This document shows positions 14,249-20,611 of a stretch of DNA of 20,927 nucleotides, piece after piece. The first letter of the stretch is position 1. Every line of letters begins with the position of its first letter. The notes beneath the pieces were generated by a model. It worked only from the letters and a program-made list of their open reading frames with translations. It did no database searches and was not told the origin of the DNA. Source of the DNA: JAWWBN01 sp033720955 (GTDB lineage: Bacteria; Acidobacteriota; Thermoanaerobaculia; Multivoradales; JAHEKO01); contig JAWWBN010000042.1 of NCBI GenBank assembly GCA_033720955.1, positions 1 to 20,927 on the forward strand, read 5' to 3'. A program made the translations under genes and the position numbers.

Positions 14249-16021
14249 ATGACGCAAACCGTGCCGGTCCGCTTCGAAGCCACCGCCCGCCGCTACGCGG
14301 ACGGCCCCGCGCTGGCCGTGAAGCGCGATGGAGCCTGGCAGACCATCACCTGGCGGGACTACCACGAGGCCGTGCTGCGAGCGGCCCGCGGGCTCCTCGC
14401 GCTGGGTCTCGAGCCGGGGAAGGGCGTCGTGATCCTCGGCTACAACCGCCCGGAGTGGTTCGTGGCCGACATGGCCGCGATCTTCGCCGGCGCCGTGCCC
14501 ACCGGGCTCTACACCACCGCCACGGCCGACCAGTGCGCCTACGTCACCGAGCACTGCGAGGCGCCCATCGCGGTGGTCGAGAACGCCGACTACCTCCAGA
14601 CGATGCTCGCCATCCGCGAGCGGCTCCCCTCCCTGGCGACGATCGTCCTGATGGAGGGCGAGAGCGGCGAGCCGGGCGTCCTCTCCTGGCAGGATCTGCT
14701 GCGTCGGGGGGAGGAGACCCCCGAGGCGGAGCTGCGCCGCCGCCTGGACGCCCAGCGGGCCGACGACCTGGCCACCCTGATCTACACCTCCGGAACCACC
14801 GGCAACCCCAAGGGGGTGATGCTGAGCCACCGGAACCTCCTCTGGACCGCGGAGGCCGTCGCCGACATCCTCTCCTTCCAGGCCGGCGACAACGTGGTGA
14901 GCTATCTCCCGTTGAGCCACATCGCCGAGCAGATGATCACCCTGCACGGGCCCCAGCGGGCGGGCGCCACGGTCTACTTCGCCGAGAGCATCGAGAAGCT
15001 GCCGGAGACCCTCCGCGAGGTGCGGCCCGAGGTCTTCTTCGGCGTCCCGCGGGTGTGGGAGAAGATCCAGGCGGCGATCGCCGTCGCCGGCGCCCAGGCC
15101 AGCCCCCTCAAGCGGCGGATCGCCCGCTGGGCGCGCGCCAAGGGGCTGGCCGCCGGCTACGCCGACCAGCGGGGCGAGCCCCCCCCGGCCCTCACCGGCC
15201 TCGCCAGGAAGCTGGTCCACGACAAGGTGCGGGTCAAGCTGGGTCTCGACCGCACCCGGGTGTGCGCCTGCTCGGCGGCGCCGATCTCGCTGGACACCCT
15301 GGAGTTCTTCCTGTCGCTGGGCATTCCCATCCTCGAGGTCTACGGCATGAGCGAGTGCACGGGTCCCGCGACCATCTCGAGACCCGACCGCTATCGCACC
15401 GGGCGGGCCGGCTACGCTCTACCCGGCGCCGAGCTGGCGATCGCCGACGACGGCGAGATCCTGATCCGCGGACCCCACGTCTTCCTGGGCTACTACAAGG
15501 ACCCCGAGGCGACGCGGGAGACGCTGGACGCGGAGGGGTGGATCCACTCCGGGGACATCGGCGAGATCGACGAGGAGGGCTTCCTCAAGGTCACCGACCG
15601 CAAGAAGGAGCTCCTGATCACCTCGGGCGGCAAGAACGTGGCCCCGGCCCCCATCGAGGCCCAGCTCAAGACCATCCCCGCGGTGGGCCAGGCGGTGGTG
15701 GTGGGCGACGGGCGCAAGTACCTCGCGGCGCTGCTGACCGTGGATCCGGAGCGGGTCGCCGGCGAGGCCAGGGCCGCCCGGTCGCCGGCCACCACCGCCG
15801 AGGAGGCGGCCGCCTGCCCGCGCTTCCGCGCCTACGTCGAGCGCCAGGTCGACCGGGTCAACGCCACCCTGGCGCGCTACGAGACCCTGAAGCGGGTCCA
15901 TCTGGTCGGCACCGACTTCACGGTGGACGGAGGCGAGCTCACGCCCACCATGAAGCTCAAGCGGCGGGTGATCTACCGGAAGTACGCGGCCGAGATCGAG
16001 CGGCTCTACGACAGCGCCTGA
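14249..16021 (+). CDS. AMP-forming long-chain acyl-CoA synthetase (FadD15/FAA1-like)
   Basis: A 590-residue ANL-superfamily enzyme that activates fatty acids with ATP and CoA. Motifs in order: phosphate loop YTSGTTGNPKG (179-189), LPLSHIAEQM, the family motif FFGVPRVWEKIQ, the adenine-binding YGMSECTG, the hinge/aspartate region WIHSGDIGEID, DRKKELLITSGGKNVAP, and the catalytic lysine motif TPTMKLKR near the C-terminus. The last motif and the FGVPRVWEK element place it with the long (COG1022) long-chain and bubblegum-like ligases rather than short-chain acetyl-CoA synthetases. A good SD (GGGGAGGAG) precedes the ATG, and TAGACT around 14208 is a possible -10. The chain length used cannot be read from the sequence. 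Confidence 0.93.
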   Translation: MTQTVPVRFEATARRYADGPALAVKRDGAWQTITWRDYHEAVLRAARGLLALGLEPGKGVVILGYNRPEWFVADMAAIFAGAVPTGLYTTATADQCAYVTEHCEAPIAVVENADYLQTMLAIRERLPSLATIVLMEGESGEPGVLSWQDLLRRGEETPEAELRRRLDAQRADDLATLIYTSGTTGNPKGVMLSHRNLLWTAEAVADILSFQAGDNVVSYLPLSHIAEQMITLHGPQRAGATVYFAESIEKLPETLREVRPEVFFGVPRVWEKIQAAIAVAGAQASPLKRRIARWARAKGLAAGYADQRGEPPPALTGLARKLVHDKVRVKLGLDRTRVCACSAAPISLDTLEFFLSLGIPILEVYGMSECTGPATISRPDRYRTGRAGYALPGAELAIADDGEILIRGPHVFLGYYKDPEATRETLDAEGWIHSGDIGEIDEEGFLKVTDRKKELLITSGGKNVAPAPIEAQLKTIPAVGQAVVVGDGRKYLAALLTVDPERVAGEARAARSPATTAEEAAACPRFRAYVERQVDRVNATLARYETLKRVHLVGTDFTVDGGELTPTMKLKRRVIYRKYAAEIERLYDSA

Positions 16022-16030
16022 GGCGCTGTC
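16010..16030. other. Inverted repeat enclosing the acyl-CoA synthetase stop codon
   Basis: GACAGCGCC / GGCGCTGTC, a perfect 9-bp stem whose 3-base loop is the TGA stop codon of the synthetase gene. No U tract follows on either strand, so it is not a standard terminator. It could be an mRNA 3' stabiliser or chance in GC-rich DNA. It lies between two convergent genes (the sortase gene ends at 16050). Confidence 0.5.
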
Positions 16031-16049
16031 GGCGGGACTCGCCGGCCGC

Positions 16050-16709
16050 CTACCGGCCGCCGGCGCCAGCGGCCGGCAGATCCGCCAGGATCCGGTCCTC
16101 CGGATCGAACCGTCCCTCGAGCTCCGCGCGGACGACATAGCGGCGCGGCGCCGGCCCGACCCAGTCGAAGGGGTGGCAGGTCACGAGGGTGAGCTCGCTC
16201 GCGCCCCGGTCGGCGAGGATCCCGACCTCGTCGGGCTCGACCACCCGCGTCTCGACCACCCGGTAGACGAAGGTGGCCTCCGGGGTCTCGACGTAGACGT
16301 CGTGACCCGGGCCGATCTTGCGCAGGCCCCGGAACTCGACGTCGCGGTGGGCGGCGAAGGCCGAGTTGCCCGGCCCTCCGGGCGGCGCGGTGCTGGGAAA
16401 GTGCCCGGCGCCCCGCTCCAGCGTGCGCGCATCGACCCCCTCCCGCGCCACGACGTCCACCCCGACCGCCGGCGCCACGATCCGGGCCAGGACCGACCCG
16501 GGGGCGGGGCGTCGCTGCGGCGCCGGGGCCGGGCGCGCGGCCGGCTCGATCGCGGCCAGCGCCGCGGCCTCGGCGGCGAGCGCCGCTCGGCCCTGCCGCT
16601 CGGCCGCCCGTCGCTCGAGCGCCCGCCAGGCGCCCCACGCGAGGAGGCAGAGCCCGGCGAGGATCAGGGCGGCGCCCACGGCTCGGCGACGCGCACGCGA
16701 GGTCTTCAT
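16050..16709 (-). CDS. Class D-like sortase (LPxTA-type transpeptidase)
   Basis: A 219-residue protein with one N-terminal signal anchor (AVGAALILAGLCLLAWGAW), a linker rich in Ala, Pro and Arg, and a sortase domain at about residues 75-205. All catalytic residues are present: His121 in FAAHRD, Cys178 in TLVTCHPFDW and the Arg in PAPRRYVV (Arg190). TLVTC followed by VGPAPxR is the class D pattern. The enzyme would cleave a sorting signal and transfer the protein to an amine acceptor at the outer face of the inner membrane. The ATG at 16709 is chosen because upstream in-frame codons fall inside the terminator hairpin; no SD is visible. The likely substrate gene, encoding an LPQTA signal, lies just upstream on the same strand. 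Confidence 0.92.
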   Translation of the reverse strand: MKTSRARRRAVGAALILAGLCLLAWGAWRALERRAAERQGRAALAAEAAALAAIEPAARPAPAPQRRPAPGSVLARIVAPAVGVDVVAREGVDARTLERGAGHFPSTAPPGGPGNSAFAAHRDVEFRGLRKIGPGHDVYVETPEATFVYRVVETRVVEPDEVGILADRGASELTLVTCHPFDWVGPAPRRYVVRAELEGRFDPEDRILADLPAAGAGGR

Positions 16710-16715
16710 GAGAGG

Positions 16716-16751
16716 AAGAAAAACGCCTGGCCGGCCGGAGCCGGCCAGGCG
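16716..16751 (-). terminator. Rho-independent terminator between the LPQTA-protein and sortase genes
   Basis: Perfect 12-bp stem CGCCTGGCCGGC / GCCGGCCAGGCG with a TCCG (UNCG) loop, followed on the minus strand by TTTTTCTT. It begins 20 bp after the substrate gene stop and ends 6 bp before the sortase ATG, so sortase expression from the upstream promoter needs read-through, or the sortase has another promoter. Confidence 0.9.
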
Positions 16752-16771
16752 GGAGATCACGGAATCGGCGG

Positions 16772-17518
16772 TCAGGCGAGACGACGAATCGCCACGCCCG
16801 CCGCCACGAGCAGCAGGCCCACGACACCCGCGAGAGGAGTCCGGCGGGCGGTCTGGGGGAGCGCGGCGATCTGCTCCGGCTCGTACGCCGGAGCGGGCTC
16901 GGGCTCGACCGTCTCCGCCACCTCGACCGGCTGGGGCACTTCGCTATAGGTGATCTTCACCGGCGAGTCGTCCAGCGCGGGGGGCAGCACCACGATCCCC
17001 GTGGCGATGTAGTTGGGCGGGGTGACGTTCTCGACCCGGTAGGTCACGGCGACCCGCTCGCCCGGCTTGGGCAGGGGCTGGCGGAACTTCTTCGGGTCGA
17101 GCACGAACATCTCGCGCCCGTCCTTCGAGCGGACGATCACGTGCGACGGGCTGCGCCCGGGCGCGGTCGTGCCGATCACCGCGTGCTCGCGGCCCAGCCG
17201 CCCCACGACGGAGATCTGCTCGTCCACGATCACGATCTGCGCCGCCTCGCTGGAGCCCGGGCCGGTGGTGCGGACCCAGACCAGAAGGCCGTCCTTGAGC
17301 TTGCGCTGGGGCATGATGGTGTCGGCGTTGTACCGGAGCACCTTCCTGCCGTTCTTGGTCCAGAGCGTGAGCTGCTTCTCGGCCTTGCCGATGACGACGC
17401 CGGTCAGCGTCGAAGCGGGCTGCGCGACCTCCTCCGTCTCCTGCGGCGCGGCCGTAGCCGCCACGGCGAACAGACACACCGCCACGAAGGTCAGCACTCT
17501 CATCTTTGGGGTGAACAC
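16772..17518 (-). CDS. Secreted protein with C-terminal LPQTA sorting signal; probable sortase substrate
   Basis: A 248-residue protein. A signal peptide spans about residues 1-25 (MRVLTFVAVCLFAVAATAAP). Two small beta-rich regions follow: about 32-92 (LTGVVIGKAEKQLTLWTKNG...) and 100-190 (VVGRLGREHAVIG... YRVENVTPPNYIATGIVVL), each resembling an OB-like/DUF5666 barrel by pattern. Then come an acidic-Pro spacer (VEVAETVEPEPAPAYEPE), LPQTA (220-224), a hydrophobic segment (LAGVVGLLLVAAGVAI) and a basic tail (RRLA). The three-part C-terminus is a sortase sorting signal, and the sortase gene is next downstream. The start is GTG 17518, set by GGAGG at 17531-17527 with 8-nt spacing; an ATG at 17503 in frame lacks an SD and would still leave the signal peptide. 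The function of the mature part is unknown. Confidence 0.87.
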   Translation of the reverse strand: MFTPKMRVLTFVAVCLFAVAATAAPQETEEVAQPASTLTGVVIGKAEKQLTLWTKNGRKVLRYNADTIMPQRKLKDGLLVWVRTTGPGSSEAAQIVIVDEQISVVGRLGREHAVIGTTAPGRSPSHVIVRSKDGREMFVLDPKKFRQPLPKPGERVAVTYRVENVTPPNYIATGIVVLPPALDDSPVKITYSEVPQPVEVAETVEPEPAPAYEPEQIAALPQTARRTPLAGVVGLLLVAAGVAIRRLA

Positions 17519-17531
17519 TCTCGCATCCTCC
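17518..17531 (-). promoter_or_regulatory. Ribosome binding site deciding the GTG start of the LPQTA protein
   Basis: GGAGG (17531-17527), 8 nt before GTG 17518. The SD begins at the last U of the upstream hairpin's U tract, and the hairpin's CCTCCC arm is complementary to it. An ATG at 17526 touches the SD and would give only a short out-of-frame peptide. Confidence 0.6.
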
Positions 17532-17560
17532 AAAAAGGGAGGCCCCCAATCGGACCTCCC
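17532..17560 (-). terminator. Terminator-like hairpin in the leader of the LPQTA-protein gene (possible attenuator)
   Basis: GGGAGGTCC / GGGCCTCCC (9 bp, one U-G pair, 6-nt loop GATTGG) followed by TTTTT on the minus strand. No minus-strand gene lies upstream for it to terminate, because the neighbour at 17803 is divergent. It therefore sits in the 5' leader and may work as an attenuator or as an SD-sequestering element. Confidence 0.65.
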
Positions 17561-17802
17561 ACGCCTCCCCAACGTGCAAAGCGCGGGCCATCCCCGGGGG
17601 GCTCCCGGCCTCCCGGCCGGGGACCGGCTCCTGATAGGATGCGCCGCGCGAGAGCTGCCGCCGAAGCCCCATGCGGTTCATCCACCGGCATTCTTCCCGT
17701 GCGCCTTCGCGCCGCGTCCTCGGCGCGGGGGATCAGGTGGCCCGGTCGGCGCGGCGGCCCCAGGCGGCGATTTCAACCCCCGTCGACGAAAGGAGAGCTT
17801 CC
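17561..17802. promoter_or_regulatory. Divergent intergenic region upstream of the LPQTA protein and the secreted hypothetical
   Basis: About 240 bp of strongly structured GC-rich DNA between divergent genes. Several G/C stems (CCCCGG / CCGGGG around 17592-17622) lie in what would be the minus-strand leader. TGATAGGAT (17632-17640, plus strand) is a weak -10 candidate for the gene at 17803. A 63-codon minus ORF ending at the substrate start was judged spurious. No recognised riboswitch class was identified. Confidence 0.3.
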
Positions 17803-18264
17803 ATGCGGAGTCTCGGAAGGGCGTCTCTGGCCGCCATCCTGCTGATCTTCACCCTGGCGCCGGGACAGCTTCACGCCGGCGTGCTCACTCGGACCTACGA
17901 CTTCGTGACCGACGATTGGCTCGAGATCGACGAGACCGACGGTCCGATCACCCTCCACCGGATCCGGCTGGAGCCGCAGAAAGGGCGTCTGACCAAGGCG
18001 ACCCTGGCTCGGCCCCACAACCAGGAGTACCTCCAGCCGCTGGTCGTGCAGCTCGAGTACACCAACGGGTCGGACCGCAAATGGAGGGCCCGGGTCTCGG
18101 TGCGCTGGCTCGACGAGGAGGGGCGGATCATCGACGGCATCGGCGCCAACGAGACCCTCGACAAGAAGAGCGCCAAGAAGCTCGTCGAGGTGTCGCTGTC
18201 GACGCTCAAGTACGGCGTGGCGCGGGCCGAGACCCTGGAGGTCTCGATCCACTACGACCCGTAG
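17803..18264 (+). CDS. Secreted hypothetical protein, 153 residues
   Basis: Not recognised. Residues 1-25 form a signal peptide (SLAAILLIFTLAPGQLHAG, cleavage after LHA). The mature part is about 128 residues with alternating hydrophobic/polar strands (PLVVQLEYTNGSDRKWRARV, RVSVRWLDEEGRIIDGIG, LEVSIHYDP), consistent with a single immunoglobulin-like beta sandwich; the pattern x-YTNxSD...VRWLDxxG resembles small periplasmic FxLYD-type folds, but this is only a visual similarity. No Cys is present in the mature part and there is no sorting signal. A good SD (AGGAG, 17791-17795) lies 7 nt before the ATG. It is divergent from the LPQTA protein, so a link to that system is possible but unproven. 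Confidence 0.82.
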   Translation: MRSLGRASLAAILLIFTLAPGQLHAGVLTRTYDFVTDDWLEIDETDGPITLHRIRLEPQKGRLTKATLARPHNQEYLQPLVVQLEYTNGSDRKWRARVSVRWLDEEGRIIDGIGANETLDKKSAKKLVEVSLSTLKYGVARAETLEVSIHYDP

Positions 18265-18343
18265 GCCTCGGGCGCCTCGACCGGGAACGCCCTCGGTGGC
18301 GGACGCCCCGGCCCCGCCGGGCTCGGGGCGGTCCGACGCCGCG

Positions 18344-18850
18344 CTACTCGCTCGGCGTCTCGTCCACCAGGTGGAGGTGACGGTAGCCGCGGTTCCAGTA
18401 GACCAGCGGCGGGCAGTCGGCGCGCGGCGACGCGGCGGCCTGGACCTCCCCGACGTAGAGGGTGTGGGTCCCTGCCACCTGGCGGCCGGAGATGGTGCAG
18501 TCGAGCCAGGCCAGGGCGTCGGCCAGCACCGGGGCGCCCGTCTCGGCCGTCGTCCACCTCCCCTGGGCGAAGCGGTCCTCGTCCTTGAGCCAGGCGAACC
18601 GGTTGGAGAGCTCGACCTGGTCCTCGCAGAGGATGTTCACCGCGAAGACCGCGCCATCCCGCTCGAGCATGCGGTAGGCGGTGTGCCGGTGGTCGATCGC
18701 GATCACGATCAGCGGCGGGTCGGGGGAGACCGACGCGAACGCCGACACGGTGAGCCCGTGCGTGTCGCCGTCGGACTTCACGGTGACGATGGTGACCCCG
18801 GAGGGGAAGTGGCGCAGGGCGTCACGAAACGTTTCGGAGCTGACGGGCAT
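18344..18850 (-). CDS. Flavin reductase-like FMN-binding protein
   Basis: A 168-residue protein of the flavin_reduct (PF01613) family: FRDALRHFPSGVTIVTVKSDG near the start, the FMN-contacting strand LTVSAFASVSPDPPLIVIAID, FAVNILCEDQVELSNRFAW, and a C-terminal HTLYVGEVQAAASP ... PLVYWNRGYRHL. Members reduce FMN/FAD with NAD(P)H, often as the small component of two-component monooxygenases, or bind FMN for other redox roles. No monooxygenase is nearby, so the partner is unknown. AGAGG lies about 6 nt before the ATG. It follows ispG by 56 bp on the same strand; co-transcription is possible, though a hairpin lies in between. Confidence 0.92.
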   Translation of the reverse strand: MPVSSETFRDALRHFPSGVTIVTVKSDGDTHGLTVSAFASVSPDPPLIVIAIDHRHTAYRMLERDGAVFAVNILCEDQVELSNRFAWLKDEDRFAQGRWTTAETGAPVLADALAWLDCTISGRQVAGTHTLYVGEVQAAASPRADCPPLVYWNRGYRHLHLVDETPSE

Positions 18851-18887
18851 GAAAGACCTCTCCGGAGCGGATTGAATCGAAAGGAGG

Positions 18888-18906
18888 GCGCCGCGAGCGG
18901 CGGCGC
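18888..18906 (-). terminator. Weak hairpin after ispG
   Basis: GCGCCGC / GCGGCGC, 7-bp stem with 5-nt loop, starting immediately after the ispG stop codon. It is followed by CCTCCTTTCG on the minus strand, so there is no real U tract. It could be partial termination before the flavin reductase gene or a stability element. Confidence 0.35.
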
Positions 18907-20139
18907 TCAGGAGGCGGCGGCGGGCGCGACCGGCCGGTACTTCGTCTCCACGTAGTCGTCCACGATCTTCTGGAAGGCCCGGGCGAGCTCCTCGTAGTTG
19001 CCCTTGAGCCGCGCGAACTCCTTGCCGTCCACGAAGACCGGGCAGCTCGGGGCCTCGCCGGTCCCGGGCAGGCTGATGCCGATGTCGGCCGCCTTCGACT
19101 CCCCCGGTCCGTTGACGATGCACCCCATCACCGCCACCTTCATCTCCTCGACGCCCTCGTAGCGCTCGCGCCACTCCGGCATCCTGGCCCGCACGTACTC
19201 CTCGATGCGCTCGGCCAGCTCCTGGAAGGTGGTGCTGGTGGTGCGGCCGCAGCCGGGGCAGGCGGTGACGCTCGGCGCGAAGCTGCGCAGCCCCAGCGCC
19301 TGGAGGAGCTCCATGCAGGCGACGACCTCCTCCCGCCGGTCGCCGCCCGGGCGGGGCGTGAGCGAGATGCGGATCGTGTCGCCGATCCCCTCGGAGAGCA
19401 GGATCCCCATGGAGGCGGCCGACCAGACGATCCCCTTGATCCCCATCCCCGCCTCGGTCAGGCCGAGGTGGAGGGGCTGCTCGGTCCTGGCGGCGAGCTC
19501 GCGGTAGACCGCCAGCAGGTCGGCCGGACGGGAGACCTTGCAGGAGATGACGATGCGGTCGGCTCCCAGGCCGCACTCACGCGCCAGCGCGGTGGACTCG
19601 AGGGCCGACGCGATCATGCACTCGTTGAGGATCTCCTCGGAGCTCTTCCCCAGGTCCAGGTCGGTGTTCTCCTGCATCTTGGCCATCACCAGCCGCTGGT
19701 CCAGCGACCCGGCGTTGACCCCGATGCGCACCGCCTTGCCGTGCCGCCGAGCCACCTCGATGATGGTGGCGAAGTTCTCGTCGCGGCCGCCCGTGGCGCC
19801 CACGTTGCCCGGGTTGATCCGGTACTTGTCGAGCGCCGCGGCGCACTGCGGGAAGGCGGTGAGCAGCTTGTGGCCGTTGTAGTGGAAGTCGCCCACCAGG
19901 GGGACGTCGCAGCCGTCGGCGAGAAGGCGTCGCTTGATCTCGGGAACGGCCCGCGCCGCCTCGGGGACGTTGACGGTGATCCGCACCAGCTCCGAGCCGG
20001 TCTCGGCCAGCTCGCGAACCTGCCGCACCGTGGACTCGACGTCCGCGGTGTCGGTGTTGGTCATCGACTGCACCACGATGGGCGCGCCGCCGCCCACCCG
20101 GACGCCGCCGATGTCCACTCCTACGGTCTCTCTGCGCAT
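18907..20139 (-). CDS. ispG: 4-hydroxy-3-methylbut-2-en-1-yl diphosphate synthase (IspG/GcpE)
   Basis: A 410-residue enzyme of the MEP isoprenoid pathway that converts MEcPP to HMBPP with a [4Fe-4S] cluster. The N-terminal TIM-barrel part is typical: PIVVQSMTNTDTADVEST, LVRITVNVPEAA, PLVGDFHYNGHKLL, DKYRINPGNVG, VRIGVNAGSL, HLGLTEAGMG. The C-terminal cluster-binding part has TACPGCGRT (Cys294, Cys297) and MGCIVNGPGESKAAD (Cys340, Glu347); all three Cys and the Glu are present. The 43-residue spacing between Cys297 and Cys340 is longer than in E. coli because of the insert ARMPEWRERYEGVEE, which is common in other phyla. The ATG at 20139 has GGAGGGG upstream. Confidence 0.97.
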   Translation of the reverse strand: MRRETVGVDIGGVRVGGGAPIVVQSMTNTDTADVESTVRQVRELAETGSELVRITVNVPEAARAVPEIKRRLLADGCDVPLVGDFHYNGHKLLTAFPQCAAALDKYRINPGNVGATGGRDENFATIIEVARRHGKAVRIGVNAGSLDQRLVMAKMQENTDLDLGKSSEEILNECMIASALESTALARECGLGADRIVISCKVSRPADLLAVYRELAARTEQPLHLGLTEAGMGIKGIVWSAASMGILLSEGIGDTIRISLTPRPGGDRREEVVACMELLQALGLRSFAPSVTACPGCGRTTSTTFQELAERIEEYVRARMPEWRERYEGVEEMKVAVMGCIVNGPGESKAADIGISLPGTGEAPSCPVFVDGKEFARLKGNYEELARAFQKIVDDYVETKYRPVAPAAAS

Positions 20140-20165
20140 CTCGAGGGCCCCTCCGGACCGACGGC

Positions 20166-20171
20166 ATGATA
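20166..20171 (-). promoter_or_regulatory. Possible -10 element of ispG
   Basis: TATCAT on the minus strand (5 of 6 to TATAAT) would place the start of transcription about 20 nt before the ispG ATG, leaving room for the SD. No -35 with proper spacing was found. Confidence 0.35.
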
Positions 20172-20251
20172 GCAGCGCGGGCCGCAAGACGCCGGCGTCG
20201 GAATCCGTCTCCCACCGTGGCCGGCGTCCGAGAACCCGGCCGCTCGCGCCC

Positions 20252-20611
20252 ATGCCGCCGCGCCGCGCCCAACCCGAGCCCCGACCCCGCCGCGAGCGCC
20301 GCGGGACGGCCCGAACGGGGGTCGCCGGCACCCGCCTGCGCTCCCCCACCCTGGAGGTGCGGCTGCTCGACCTCTCGGAGGGGGGCCTCGCGGTGGAGTC
20401 GAACGAGGCGCTGCGGATCGGCGCGCGCTACCGCTTCACCCTCGAGGGCGAGGGGGCGGCCGGGGGCGAGAGCTTCGTGGCCACCGTCCTCTGGTGTCGG
20501 CTGCACCGCACCCTGCCGCGCTCCGGCGGCGACGTCCTGCCGGTCTACCGCGCCGGTCTCGCGCGCGCCGGCGCCGCCGAGCCGACGGCGAGCTCCCCGC
20601 GCAGACGGTAG
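20252..20611 (+). CDS. PilZ domain protein
   Basis: A 119-residue protein. The two c-di-GMP-binding elements of PilZ are visible: RxxxR (R13-R17, within RPRRERRGTAR) and DxSxxG (D40-S42-G45, in LLDLSEGGLAVES). Strands follow (RYRFTLEGEG, SFVATVLWCRLH, YRAGLARAG), giving a single small beta barrel. It should bind cyclic di-GMP and pass the signal to an unknown partner. The ATG at 20252 gives the expected N-terminus; the frame is open further upstream without homology. No SD is visible. It diverges from ispG, and its 3' end overlaps the M20 peptidase gene on the other strand by 67 bp. Confidence 0.82.
   Translation: MPPRRAQPEPRPRRERRGTARTGVAGTRLRSPTLEVRLLDLSEGGLAVESNEALRIGARYRFTLEGEGAAGGESFVATVLWCRLHRTLPRSGGDVLPVYRAGLARAGAAEPTASSPRRR

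Noticed and set aside
17500..17691. 63-codon minus ORF ending in ATGA overlap with the ATG at 17503
   Set aside because: Its sequence is Gly/Pro/Arg-rich without family features, it runs through the hairpin, and the substrate gene has a better start (GTG 17518) that does not need coupling.
17640..17700. tRNA-like GGTTCATCC (T-arm-like) in the intergenic region
   Set aside because: No acceptor, D or anticodon stems fit around it.
18851..19576. Extension of the flavin reductase frame upstream to 19576
   Set aside because: The extension lies antiparallel in frame terms within ispG (same strand, other frame). The domain starts at MPVSSETFRDAL with an SD before 18850.
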